Shown here in pieces: positions 34,499 to 43,212 of a stretch of DNA of 64,000 nt. Each line of letters opens with the position of its first letter. The first letter of the stretch is position 1. The notes beneath the pieces are model-generated. The model ran no database searches. It was not told the origin of the DNA and was given only the letters and a program-made list of their open reading frames with translations. This DNA comes from Bacteroidaceae bacterium (GTDB taxonomy: Bacteria; Bacteroidota; Bacteroidia; Bacteroidales; Bacteroidaceae): NCBI GenBank assembly GCA_900770665.1, contig CAAGKZ010000015.1, positions 16,711 through 80,710 on the forward strand. The letters run 5' to 3'. The translations under genes and the position numbers were made by a program.

Positions 34499-34528
34499 AC
34501 AAAAGGTGCGTGCAAGCGCACCTTTTGT
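34499..34528 (+). terminator. Intrinsic terminator after the AlkD-like gene
   Basis: A perfect 12-bp stem ACAAAAGGTGCG / CGCACCTTTTGT with a 6-base loop. Confidence 0.85.
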
Positions 34529-34613
34529 ATGTCTATCATTAGAAGTTTCATTTAATTCTGACTTTTTATGGAAAATTAAACCCATTAAACTATTATAATA
34601 TAAAAATAAACGA

Positions 34614-34621
34614 TAACTTTG
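34614..34621 (+). promoter_or_regulatory. -7 box of the fur-purA operon
   Basis: TAACTTTG, 65 bases before the ATG at 34687. Confidence 0.65.
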
Positions 34622-34686
34622 TGTGTTGAAACTGCGGCAACCGGATGTATGGTTTTCCAGTCCTGTTTTCGCAGAATCGTTTGGAT

Positions 34687-35169
34687 ATGGAAAGCAACAG
34701 AATTGTAGAAACTGCAAACCAGATATTCTCGGAGTATCTGAAGGACAACAAATGCAGGCGTACGCCCGAGCGTTTCGCCATCCTTGATGCAATTTATTCA
34801 ATGAACGGTTGTTTTGAAATAAAGGAGCTTATGGAACACCTCGATGAGAGCCTGAAGTTCCGCGTGAGCCGCGCGACCATATACAATACCATTACAATGC
34901 TGATAAAGGCCAACCTGGTAACCCGTCACCAGTTCGGTGCCGTCTCAAAATATGAGAAATGTTATGGTACGGCAAAAGCATACACCATTTGCACCAAATG
35001 CGGCAAGGTGACCGAGTTGAGCAACATTGACATTACAGAAAATATAACAAAAAATATAAAAAAATTTCATTTAACCCATTACTCGCTGCACCTTCACGGT
35101 CTCTGCAACAAATGTCATCAGGCAATTAAGAGACGTAAGGCAAGGCTGACAAAAAGTAAATTACAATGA
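34687..35169 (+). CDS. Fur family metal-dependent regulator
   Basis: A protein of 160 residues from the ATG at 34687 (MESNRIVETANQIF); an in-frame ATG 14 codons upstream adds a segment unlike the family. The winged helix (RRTPERFAILDAIYSMNGCFEIKELMEHL...RATIYNTITML) is followed by the dimer domain with two CxxC zinc sites (CTKCGK, LCNKCH). Most family members repress iron, zinc or peroxide genes. The stop overlaps the purA start (ATGA), an unusual tie between a metal regulator and purine synthesis. Which metal it senses is unclear. Confidence 0.9.
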   Translation: MESNRIVETANQIFSEYLKDNKCRRTPERFAILDAIYSMNGCFEIKELMEHLDESLKFRVSRATIYNTITMLIKANLVTRHQFGAVSKYEKCYGTAKAYTICTKCGKVTELSNIDITENITKNIKKFHLTHYSLHLHGLCNKCHQAIKRRKARLTKSKLQ

Positions 35170-36434
35170 AACAGAACATTGACGTACTATTAGGACTCCA
35201 GTGGGGTGACGAAGGAAAAGGAAAAGTCGTTGACGTGCTAACACCCAATTACGATGTAGTTGCACGCTTTCAGGGTGGCCCTAACGCCGGCCACACTTTG
35301 GAATTCGATGGCAAGAAATTCGTTTTGCGCTCAATACCATCGGGTATATTCCAGGGAGGCAAGGTAAATATCATAGGAAACGGTGTAGTTCTTGACCCTG
35401 CTCTCTTCAAGGGTGAGGCCGAGAGTCTCATCGAGGCAGGCTATGACCTGACAAAGAACCTATACATTTCAAAGAAGGCACACCTTATCCTGCCGACACA
35501 CCGCGTGCTCGACGCTGCTTATGAGGCAGCAAAGGGTGATGCAAAGGTGGGCACAACAGGTAAGGGTATCGGTCCCACATACACCGACAAGATTAGCCGC
35601 AACGGCTTGCGTGTTGGTGACATCCTCGAGAACTTCGAGCAGAAGTATGCACAGGCAAAGGGACGTCACGAGCAGATTCTCAAGGACATGAACTACAGCT
35701 ATGACATCACTGCCATTGAGCAGGAGTGGCTTGCAGCAGTGGAGTACCTCAAGAATTTCCGTCTCATTGACAGCGAGCAACTCATCAACGACCTGATGAA
35801 CGAGGGCAAGTCTATCCTTTGCGAGGGTGCGCAGGGCAGCATGCTCGACATTGACTTCGGAAGCTATCCTTTCGTGACATCATCGAACACTGTCTGCGCA
35901 GGAGCCTGCTCCGGCTTGGGCGTTGCTCCAAACAGAATTGGCAACGTATATGGTATCACAAAGGCATACTGCACACGCGTCGGTTCAGGCCCATTCCCCA
36001 CAGAGCTTTTTGATGAGGACGGCAAGGAGATGCGCGACCGCGGTCACGAGTATGGTGCCGTGACAGGCCGTGAGCGCCGTTGCGGTTGGATTGACCTTGT
36101 TGCGCTCAAGTACACAATCATGATAAACGGTGTAACACACCTCATCCTCATGAAGAGCGATGTGCTCGACACATTCCCCACTATAAAGGCTTGTATCGCA
36201 TACAAGAAGAATGGCGAGACACTCACTCACCTTCCTTATGACATTGAGGGCGTTGAGCCTGTATATACAGAGATTAAGGGTTGGATGACCGACCTGACCA
36301 AGCTACGCAGCGAGGAGGAGTTGCCACAGGCATTCAAAGAGTACATCGCATTCCTGGAGAAGGAACTTGGCGTACCCGTGAAATACCTGTCAATAGGCCC
36401 CGACCGAGACCAAACAATCACACGTTCAATCTAA
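35166..36434 (+). CDS. purA: Adenylosuccinate synthetase
   Basis: A 422-residue enzyme with the GTP-binding start LLGLQWGDEGKGK, GGPNAGHT, GTTGKGIGPTYTDK, the ITKAYCTRVG... segment and the GPDRDQTI ending. It joins IMP and aspartate with GTP to make adenylosuccinate, the first step from IMP to AMP. It starts in the last bases of the Fur gene and is followed after 9 bases by a zinc peptidase gene. Confidence 0.97.
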   Translation: MKQNIDVLLGLQWGDEGKGKVVDVLTPNYDVVARFQGGPNAGHTLEFDGKKFVLRSIPSGIFQGGKVNIIGNGVVLDPALFKGEAESLIEAGYDLTKNLYISKKAHLILPTHRVLDAAYEAAKGDAKVGTTGKGIGPTYTDKISRNGLRVGDILENFEQKYAQAKGRHEQILKDMNYSYDITAIEQEWLAAVEYLKNFRLIDSEQLINDLMNEGKSILCEGAQGSMLDIDFGSYPFVTSSNTVCAGACSGLGVAPNRIGNVYGITKAYCTRVGSGPFPTELFDEDGKEMRDRGHEYGAVTGRERRCGWIDLVALKYTIMINGVTHLILMKSDVLDTFPTIKACIAYKKNGETLTHLPYDIEGVEPVYTEIKGWMTDLTKLRSEEELPQAFKEYIAFLEKELGVPVKYLSIGPDRDQTITRSI

Positions 36435-36443
36435 AGGAGAATT

Positions 36444-37175
36444 ATGTTTTTTTCGGCATTAAACTTTGCACAGCAGGTAGCCAACGAAGGCGTATCATAT
36501 AACTATACATACCTGATACTTTTTATCGGTATTGCAATAGCGAGCTACGCAGTACAGGCAAACCTCAATAAAAAATTCGAGAAATACTCGAAAATGCCGG
36601 TTGCAATGACCGGATATGACGTTGCTGTGAAGATGTTGCACGACAGCGGAATATACGATGTAAAGGTGACCAGCACACCGGGCACACTTACCGACCACTA
36701 CAACCCTGCGACAAAGACCGTGAACCTGAGCCAGGGAGTGTACAACTCGGCAAGCATTGCTGCCGTTGCCGTTGCCGCGCACGAGTGCGGCCATGCAATA
36801 CAACACGCCAAGGCATACGCACCACTCAAACTGCGCTCAGCATTGGTACCAATTGTTTCATTCTCCTCAAGAATCATGACTTGGATTCTGCTCATCGGTA
36901 TCCTCACCGTTGAGACAATGCCGGGACTGTTGTTGGCGGGAATTATATTGTTTGCAATGACAACACTCTTCAGCTTTGTAGCACTGCCTGTTGAGGTCGA
37001 CGCAAGCCGCAGAGCACTTGCCTGGTTGCAGACATCGGGAATAACAAATTCACAAAACCACAAATTCGCATGCGGAGCACTTCGCTCGGCAGCATACACA
37101 TACGTTGTTGCAGCATTGTCGTCACTGGCCACACTGCTCTACTACGTTATGATTTTCATGAACAGACGCGATTAA
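36444..37175 (+). CDS. YugP family membrane zinc peptidase
   Basis: A 243-residue membrane protein with an N-terminal helix, the zinc motif HECGH at about 113-117 (AVAVAAHECGHAIQHA), two or more helices and the conserved LPVEVDASRRALAWL that gives the third zinc ligand. Homologues are widespread and called putative zinc-dependent neutral proteases. Its substrate is unknown. It lies between purA and hisS in what looks like one operon. Confidence 0.88.
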   Translation: MFFSALNFAQQVANEGVSYNYTYLILFIGIAIASYAVQANLNKKFEKYSKMPVAMTGYDVAVKMLHDSGIYDVKVTSTPGTLTDHYNPATKTVNLSQGVYNSASIAAVAVAAHECGHAIQHAKAYAPLKLRSALVPIVSFSSRIMTWILLIGILTVETMPGLLLAGIILFAMTTLFSFVALPVEVDASRRALAWLQTSGITNSQNHKFACGALRSAAYTYVVAALSSLATLLYYVMIFMNRRD

Positions 37176-37182
37176 CAGAAAC

Positions 37183-38544
37183 ATGGCAACAAAACCATCC
37201 ATACCTAAAGGAACCAGGGACTTCTCACCTGTTGAGATGGCCCGCAGAAACTACATTTTCGACACCATACGCAAGGCTTTCCACCTGTTCGGTTTCCAGC
37301 AGATTGAGACACCGGCTATGGAAAACCTTTCTACACTCATGGGAAAGTATGGCGAAGAGGGTGACAAACTGCTTTTCAAGATACAGAATTCCGGTGACTA
37401 CTTCAAGGGATTGACAGATGAGGAGCTCCTTAGCCGCAACGCGGCTAAGCTCGCATCAAAGTTCTGCGAGAAAGGTTTGCGCTACGACCTCACCGTGCCT
37501 TTTGCGCGCTACGTTGTAATGCACCGCGAGGAACTTACATTCCCGTTCAAACGCTACCAGATACAGCCGGTTTGGCGTGCCGACCGCCCACAGAAGGGCC
37601 GTTACCGTGAGTTCTACCAGTGTGATGCCGACATCATCGGCAACAACTCGCTTATCAACGAGGTGGAGCTCATCCAGCTCATTGACTATGTCTTCGAGAA
37701 GCTGAACATACGCGTTGCCATAAAGCTCAACAACCGCAAGGTGCTTGCCGGCATTGCCGATGTCATTGGAGAACCCGAAAAAATCATCGACATCACCGTT
37801 GCCATCGACAAGATTGACAAGATTGGCCTCGACGGCGTGATTGCCGAGCTCAAGAGCAAGGAAATCAGCGATGAGTCAATCGAGAAACTGCTGCCAATAC
37901 TCAAGGCGCAGGGCAACAACGATGAGAAGATGCAGATTCTTGCCCAGACACTCAGCGGCAATGCTATTGGCGAGAAGGGCGTCGAGGAACTGCAGTTCAT
38001 CCTTGACACAATAAAGAGCGTAGGCATAAAGAGCACTCTTGACATTGACCTAACCCTTGCGCGTGGTCTCAACTACTACACCGGCGCAATCCTTGAGGTG
38101 AAGGCGCTTGACGTTGCAATAGGCAGCATCACAGGCGGCGGACGCTACGACAACCTCACAGGCGTGTTCGGAATGGATGGCATGTCGGGTGTCGGAATAT
38201 CGTTCGGTGCCGACCGCATCTACGATGTAATGAACCAACTTGACCTCTATCCACAGGATGCCATCAGTACCACCAAGGTGATGTTCGTAAACTTTGGCGA
38301 GAGGGAGGCCATGCGCTCACTGCAGATTATAGGTGAACTGCGCAAAGCCGGCATATCGGCCGAACTCTTCCCAAGCAGCGACAAGATGAAGAAACAGATG
38401 GGATATGCCAACAACAAGGCCATTCCGTTTGTTGCCATCATAGGCGAACAGGAGATGACAGACGGCACTGTTGCCTTGAAGAACATGACCACCGGCGAAC
38501 AGCAGAGCGTAAAGGCCGAGGAGTTGAAGAACATCCTTGCATAA
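37183..38544 (+). CDS. hisS: Histidyl-tRNA synthetase
   Basis: A 453-residue class II synthetase. It starts KPSIPKGTRDFSPVEMARRN, with motif 2 in RYQIQPVWRADRPQKGRYREFYQCDADIIG and histidine-binding segments ARGLNYYTGAILEV and GGGRYDNLTG. The C-terminal anticodon-binding domain spans about 350-453. It charges tRNA-His. The start is 7 bases after the zinc peptidase gene. Confidence 0.97.
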   Translation: MATKPSIPKGTRDFSPVEMARRNYIFDTIRKAFHLFGFQQIETPAMENLSTLMGKYGEEGDKLLFKIQNSGDYFKGLTDEELLSRNAAKLASKFCEKGLRYDLTVPFARYVVMHREELTFPFKRYQIQPVWRADRPQKGRYREFYQCDADIIGNNSLINEVELIQLIDYVFEKLNIRVAIKLNNRKVLAGIADVIGEPEKIIDITVAIDKIDKIGLDGVIAELKSKEISDESIEKLLPILKAQGNNDEKMQILAQTLSGNAIGEKGVEELQFILDTIKSVGIKSTLDIDLTLARGLNYYTGAILEVKALDVAIGSITGGGRYDNLTGVFGMDGMSGVGISFGADRIYDVMNQLDLYPQDAISTTKVMFVNFGEREAMRSLQIIGELRKAGISAELFPSSDKMKKQMGYANNKAIPFVAIIGEQEMTDGTVALKNMTTGEQQSVKAEELKNILA

Positions 38545-38563
38545 GCAGGAGATATACAGCTGA

Positions 38564-38605
38564 AGCCGGGAGCAGAGACAATCTGATTCCCGGCTATTGT
38601 TTTGT
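38564..38605 (+). terminator. Intrinsic terminator after hisS
   Basis: An 8-bp GC-rich stem (AGCCGGGA 38564-38571, TCCCGGCT 38588-38595) followed by ATTGTTTTGTTT. Confidence 0.75.
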
Positions 38606-38659
38606 TTATGATGAAAAAAGAACAAACAGGAAAAACGCCATATTCACATTTATTTGTCA

Positions 38660-38667
38660 TATATTTG
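38660..38667 (+). promoter_or_regulatory. -7 box of the ABC ATPase/permease pair
   Basis: TATATTTG, 31 bases before the ATG at 38699. Confidence 0.6.
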
Positions 38668-38698
38668 TTACTTGACAAAGAAAAGCATTGCACAACCA

Positions 38699-39358
38699 AT
38701 GATAAATACAATCAAATTCAACAGAGTCATTCCAAATGTTTTTGTGGATTCGCTGTCACAGGACGAACCGACAGATATATGGAATAAGGAACTGACATTC
38801 AAACGTGGAGAATCGTACCTGATTGAAGCAGCCTCGGGACGTGGAAAATCATCTTTCTGCGCATTCCTCTATGGACTGCGCAACGACTATGTGGGAAGCA
38901 TTGAGTTCCTTGACCACAACGGGAACAGAATACCCACAACAAAAAGGGAGTTCTGCAGAATAAGATGCCACATGCTGGCCCTGATGTTCCAGGAGCATCG
39001 TATATTCCCCGAGCTGACAGCTGTAGAAAATGTGATGCTCAAGAACCAGCTTACAGACTATTTCACCGAAAAGGAGATTAGAGAAAGATTGACGGAACTG
39101 GGGCTTGAGGAGCGACTTGACCGCCCATGTGCTAAACTATCGTTGGGACAACAGCAAAGAGTCGCTTTTGTAAGATTGCTGGCACAACCCGCAGATTTCA
39201 TCATACTCGATGAACCGGTGAGTCACTTGGACTATGCCAATGCCACAATTATGGGAGCAATGCTGGAGCAAAGACAAAAAGAGGAAGGAGCGGCCATTAT
39301 TGTCACCTCTATCGGCAATAGATTGCCTTATGAATATGACAAAATATTGAAGTTATAG
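38699..39358 (+). CDS. ABC transporter ATPase (LolD/MacB-like)
   Basis: A protein of 219 residues from the ATG at 38699, which follows the promoter; an upstream frame would read through the -7 box. Walker A is slightly altered (ASGRGKSS), the Q-loop is LMFQEHRIFPELTAVEN, the signature LSLGQQQR, and Walker B FIILDEPVSHLD. The usual H-loop His is missing: the segment reads IIVTSIGNRLP. It supplies energy to the permease encoded 2 bases downstream. The pair belongs to the class that moves lipoproteins or peptides rather than nutrients. Confidence 0.85.
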   Translation: MINTIKFNRVIPNVFVDSLSQDEPTDIWNKELTFKRGESYLIEAASGRGKSSFCAFLYGLRNDYVGSIEFLDHNGNRIPTTKREFCRIRCHMLALMFQEHRIFPELTAVENVMLKNQLTDYFTEKEIRERLTELGLEERLDRPCAKLSLGQQQRVAFVRLLAQPADFIILDEPVSHLDYANATIMGAMLEQRQKEEGAAIIVTSIGNRLPYEYDKILKL

Positions 39359-39360
39359 CC

Positions 39361-40587
39361 ATGAAACAGATAAAGAAGAGATTGGGATTGCTTTTCAAGT
39401 TGCTCAGGCAGAATATCAGTGTATGGCAACTATGTGGTTTTATTGTAGCAAATTTGTTGGGAGGAATCATAGTGCTCACAGGTATACAGGCGTATATCGA
39501 TTTTGAAAATTTTACAGACAAGCAGAACAGCCTGCTCAACGAAGGACACATTGTCATCTCAAAACCAATAAGTGGAACAACGACATTGGCAAACCTTTTA
39601 GGAGGACGTCCCACATTCAGCGACGAAGAGATAAAGGATTTGGAGGAGCATCCTTCAGTAGATGAAGTCGGCAGGTTCACCGCTGCCACATTCAGTGTAG
39701 ACGCCCGATTTTCTTTTGCCGACATGTATATGTCTACCGACATGTTCATGGAATCGGTACCCGACCGTTTCATTGATGTTGAATTCGAAGAAGAGGACGC
39801 GTGGAGTGCCGATATCAACAGCAAGAAAATCCCTATCATCATCCCAAGGCGCTACCTTAATCTCTACAACTATGGATACGCCTCCACCAAAGGACTACCA
39901 CAGCTGAGCGAAGGGCTTACCTCAAGTTTTCCCATCACGATAGCCATTGAGGGGAACGGCATTAAAAGGTATTACGATGGAAAGATTATAGGTTTTACAG
40001 ACAGGCTCAACACCATCCTGGTCCCCGAAGAGTTCCTTCACCAGGCAAACGCGAGATATGGCGAAACAGAACAGAGCCACCCCTCGAGACTGATACTCAA
40101 AACAAACGTAAACGGACAAGACGCCTCAATCCTTGAATATTTGGAGGAAAAAGGGTATGCCGTGGAGGGCGACACCGAGAATATACAGTTACAGACATTG
40201 GTGCACAGCATTCTTTGGATTGTCATTGGAATAGGTGGAACGGTGTCAATGCTTGCATTCTTCCTGCTACTGATAAGCATCCAATTGTTGATAGAAAAGA
40301 ACAAGGAGAAATTCACAAATCTCCACTCTTTGGGATACACGGTAAACCAGATTTCCAAACCTTATCTATTGCTGGTTGCATCCATAAATTCCATTGTATG
40401 GATTTTGGCAGTTTCTGCTGTAATGCTCACATATCCCGGTATTTTTGATTTCTTTGCATCACTGTCGCCCGGCCTTGAACTGGCCTCATTCCTGCCGCTA
40501 TGGTGCACTGCATGCGGGTTCATACTTTTCTTCACGCTACTCCACAGATGGATAATCATAAGAGAACTGAAGAGAATTTGCATGTAA
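39361..40587 (+). CDS. FtsX/MacB-type ABC permease
   Basis: A 408-residue membrane protein with the MacB/FtsX plan: one N-terminal helix (about 22-45), a large periplasmic domain (about 45-275), then three helices (about 280-305, 330-355, 375-400). Its gene starts 2 bases after the ATPase stop. The periplasmic domain contains phrases such as HIVISKPISG and VPEEFLHQANARYG. Like other type VII ABC systems it probably works mechanically on a periplasmic or lipoprotein partner. No third component is adjacent. Confidence 0.82.
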   Translation: MKQIKKRLGLLFKLLRQNISVWQLCGFIVANLLGGIIVLTGIQAYIDFENFTDKQNSLLNEGHIVISKPISGTTTLANLLGGRPTFSDEEIKDLEEHPSVDEVGRFTAATFSVDARFSFADMYMSTDMFMESVPDRFIDVEFEEEDAWSADINSKKIPIIIPRRYLNLYNYGYASTKGLPQLSEGLTSSFPITIAIEGNGIKRYYDGKIIGFTDRLNTILVPEEFLHQANARYGETEQSHPSRLILKTNVNGQDASILEYLEEKGYAVEGDTENIQLQTLVHSILWIVIGIGGTVSMLAFFLLLISIQLLIEKNKEKFTNLHSLGYTVNQISKPYLLLVASINSIVWILAVSAVMLTYPGIFDFFASLSPGLELASFLPLWCTACGFILFFTLLHRWIIIRELKRICM

Positions 40588-40641
40588 CCACGTACATTGA
40601 TTCAAAAAATCATTCCGAAGCCGAAAATAAAGAAGATTTAT

Positions 40642-40672
40642 TTTGTTCTCTTTTTTGTTTAAGTTAACTTTG
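40642..40672 (+). promoter_or_regulatory. Promoter P1 of pta-ackA
   Basis: TTTG (40642-40645), a 19-base spacer and TAACTTTG (40665-40672) match the Bacteroidetes consensus exactly. The leader to the pta ATG would be about 140 bases. Confidence 0.75.
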
Positions 40673-40737
40673 CGTTGTCAAACAACGCGAAAACAGATTG
40701 CACCCATCGGAAAACTTCTTTTTCCATATGTTTGCGC

Positions 40738-40745
40738 TATTTTTG
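40738..40745 (+). promoter_or_regulatory. Possible second promoter P2 of pta-ackA
   Basis: TATTTTTG, 74 bases before the pta ATG. The -33 box is less clear. The remainder of the 232-base gap has no other feature. Confidence 0.55.
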
Positions 40746-40819
40746 CATACAGTATGCCTGCGTGATAACACTCCACAGACAGAAAAACGGAAATCTACAA
40801 ATTAAAATAAACTAAAACT

Positions 40820-41830
40820 ATGGATGTTATTAAGAATTTGATTGAGCGCGCTCAACAGAACAAGCAGCGCATCGTTCTCCCCGAGGGTACCGAGGAGCGT
40901 ACATTGAAAGCCGCAGACAAGGCTGTTGCCGACGGCATTGCAGAGATTATTCTTCTTGGCAACAAGGAGGAGATTCTTTCACTTGCACAGCAGCACGGTC
41001 TTGCAAACATCGAGAAGGCAACAATCATCGACCCATGCAACAACCCCGATGCAGAGAAGTATGCAAATTTGCTGTTCGAGTTGCGCAAGGCCAAGGGCAT
41101 GACAATGGAGGATGCGCAGAAACTCGTTTGCAACCCATTGTATCTTGGCTGCCTCATCATAAAGAACGGCGATGCCGACGGCCAGGTTGCAGGTGCCTTG
41201 AACACAACAGGTAACGTTTTGCGTCCTGCATTGCAGATTATCAAGACAACTCCGGGTATCAGCTGCGTTAGCGGTGCAATGATGCTCATCACTAATGCAA
41301 AGGAGTATGGCGAGGATGGCGTTCTCTTTGTTGCCGACGTTGCAGTTACTCCACAGCCCGATGCAAACCAGCTCTCACAGATTGCAGTGTGCACAGCACA
41401 GACAGCAAAGGCTATCGCTGGATTCGAGGAGCCACGCGTTGCAATGCTCAGTTTCTCTACAAAGGGCTCTGCAAAGCACGAGATGGTAGACAAGGTTGTC
41501 GAGGCTACAAGACTTGCGCACGAGCTTGACCCCGAATTGTCACTCGACGGCGAATTGCAGGCTGATGCCGCGCTTGTTCCGTTCGTAGGCCAGAGCAAAG
41601 CCCCCGGTTCAAAGGTTGCCGGCAAGGCAAACGTTCTTGTATTCCCCGACCTCGGTGCCGGTAACATCGGTTACAAGCTCGTTCAGCGTTTGGGCCATGC
41701 CGAAGCTATCGGTCCCGTTCTCCAGGGTATCGCACGTCCTGTAAACGACCTTTCACGCGGTTGCTCAATTGAGGACGTTTATATGATGATTGCAATCACT
41801 GCCAATCAGGCTATTGCAGCAAAGAAGTAA
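40820..41830 (+). CDS. pta: Phosphate acetyltransferase
   Basis: A 336-residue single-domain enzyme, the short form typical of this phylum. Segments include RIVLPEGTEERTLKAADKA, GALNTTGNVLRPALQIIKT, ISCVSGAMMLI, MLSFSTKGSAKHEMVDKV and LVFPDLGAGNIGYKLVQRL. It converts acetyl-CoA and phosphate to acetyl phosphate. With ackA downstream it makes acetate and ATP from acetyl-CoA. Codon use is strongly biased, as for a highly expressed gene. Confidence 0.97.
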   Translation: MDVIKNLIERAQQNKQRIVLPEGTEERTLKAADKAVADGIAEIILLGNKEEILSLAQQHGLANIEKATIIDPCNNPDAEKYANLLFELRKAKGMTMEDAQKLVCNPLYLGCLIIKNGDADGQVAGALNTTGNVLRPALQIIKTTPGISCVSGAMMLITNAKEYGEDGVLFVADVAVTPQPDANQLSQIAVCTAQTAKAIAGFEEPRVAMLSFSTKGSAKHEMVDKVVEATRLAHELDPELSLDGELQADAALVPFVGQSKAPGSKVAGKANVLVFPDLGAGNIGYKLVQRLGHAEAIGPVLQGIARPVNDLSRGCSIEDVYMMIAITANQAIAAKK

Positions 41831-41840
41831 TAACAGTCAA

Positions 41841-41899
41841 TGTCATTCTGAACGAACGTGAAGAATCTTGTAGACACTTCACTTTACTCTGTATGACAC
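41841..41899. repeat. Small inverted-repeat element (MITE-like), copy 2
   Basis: The segment starts TGTCATTCTGAAC and ends in TGTATGACA, with GTGAAGAATCTT inside, like the element at 16938-17039 but shorter (about 59 bp). It sits between pta and ackA without splitting the operon. Confidence 0.6.
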
Positions 41900-41931
41900 A
41901 TTAAAAGAACATTTAAACCAGACATTAGGAT

Positions 41932-43137
41932 ATGAAAATTCTTGTATTGAACTGCGGAAGTTCATCAATCAAATATCAGCTCATTGACATTGAGTCAAAG
42001 GATGTTATTGCAAAGGGTGGTATCGAGAAGATAGGTCTTGAGGGCTCATTCATCAAGTTCAACCTCCCCAATGGCGAGAAGGAGACTATCTTCGCTTCAA
42101 TTCCCGAGCACACAGTGGGTGTACGCCTCATCTTCGACGTACTTACAAGCGAGAAGTTCGGTGCCATTGGCTCTATCGACGAGATTGACGCTGTAGGTCA
42201 CCGCATGGTACACGGCGGTGAGAAGTTCAGTGCATCAACACTGCTCACCGACGAGGTTCTCGAGGTGTTCGAGGCTTGCAACGACCTTGCACCACTCCAC
42301 AACCCTGCAAACCTGAAGGGTGTGAATGCAGTAAAGGAGGTTGCTCCCGAAATGCCACAGGTTGGTGTGTTCGACACAGCTTTCCACCAGACAATGCCCG
42401 ACTATGCTTATATGTACGCTCTCCCCTACGAGCTTTATGAGCAGTATGGCGTACGTCGCTACGGTTTCCACGGAACATCACACCGCTACATCACAAAGCG
42501 TGCTTTGGAGATGTTGAACATGCCTGCCGAGGGCAGCAAAATCATCACTTGCCACATTGGCAACGGTGCTTCAGTTGCAGCTGTAAAGGACGGCAAGAGC
42601 GTTGACACATCAATGGGTATGACTCCGCTTGCAGGCCTTATGATGGGTACACGCAGCGGTGATGTTGACCCGGGTATTTTCCCATACGTTATGGACAAGA
42701 CAGGTCTTGACCTTCAGGGTGTGATTGACATGCTCAACAAGAAGTCAGGTGTTGCCGGCATAACCGGCATTTCATCGGACATGCGCGAGGTAAAGGCTGC
42801 AGCCGACGAGGGCAACAAGCGTGCTCAGCTTTCAAACACAATGAACTTCTACCGCATAAAGAAGTACATCGGTGCTTACGCAGCAGCCATGGGCGGTGTT
42901 GACGTTATTATTTTTGCAGGTGGTGTCGGCGAGAACCAGCAGGATTGCCGCGAAGCAGCACTCGAGGGTCTTGAGTTCCTTGGTGTAAAGCTCGACAAGG
43001 AGGTGAACAACAAGATGCGCGGCGAAGAGGCTGTGCTCTCAACTCCCGATTCAAAGGTTAAGGTACTGCTTATCCCGACAGATGAGGAGATGATGATTGC
43101 AAGCGACACTTACGAGATTGTAAAGAACATGAAGTAA
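41932..43137 (+). CDS. ackA: Acetate kinase
   Basis: A 401-residue enzyme of normal length with VLNCGSSSIKYQLID at the start, GHRMVHGGEKFS, FHGTSHRYI, ITCHIGNGASVAAVKDG and FAGGVGENQ. It turns acetyl phosphate and ADP into acetate and ATP. It is separated from pta by about 100 bases that hold a short repeat, and is followed by a very strong terminator. Confidence 0.97.
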   Translation: MKILVLNCGSSSIKYQLIDIESKDVIAKGGIEKIGLEGSFIKFNLPNGEKETIFASIPEHTVGVRLIFDVLTSEKFGAIGSIDEIDAVGHRMVHGGEKFSASTLLTDEVLEVFEACNDLAPLHNPANLKGVNAVKEVAPEMPQVGVFDTAFHQTMPDYAYMYALPYELYEQYGVRRYGFHGTSHRYITKRALEMLNMPAEGSKIITCHIGNGASVAAVKDGKSVDTSMGMTPLAGLMMGTRSGDVDPGIFPYVMDKTGLDLQGVIDMLNKKSGVAGITGISSDMREVKAAADEGNKRAQLSNTMNFYRIKKYIGAYAAAMGGVDVIIFAGGVGENQQDCREAALEGLEFLGVKLDKEVNNKMRGEEAVLSTPDSKVKVLLIPTDEEMMIASDTYEIVKNMK

Positions 43138-43149
43138 ACTTCGTGTCAG

Positions 43150-43199
43150 TATAACATAAAACAGGCCTTACTTCACGGTAAGGCCTGTTTTATGTTATA
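43150..43199. terminator. Strong bidirectional terminator after ackA
   Basis: A perfect stem of 22 bp (43150-43171 with 43178-43199), loop TTCACG, with A/T-rich outer ends. It lies between the convergent ackA and lipoprotein genes. Confidence 0.92.
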
Positions 43200-43212
43200 T
43201 ATGTTCTATGGT

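Noticed and set aside
40852..41667. 271-codon open frame opposite pta
   Set aside because: It is the antisense shadow of a conserved, strongly biased gene and has no family features, promoter or leader of its own.
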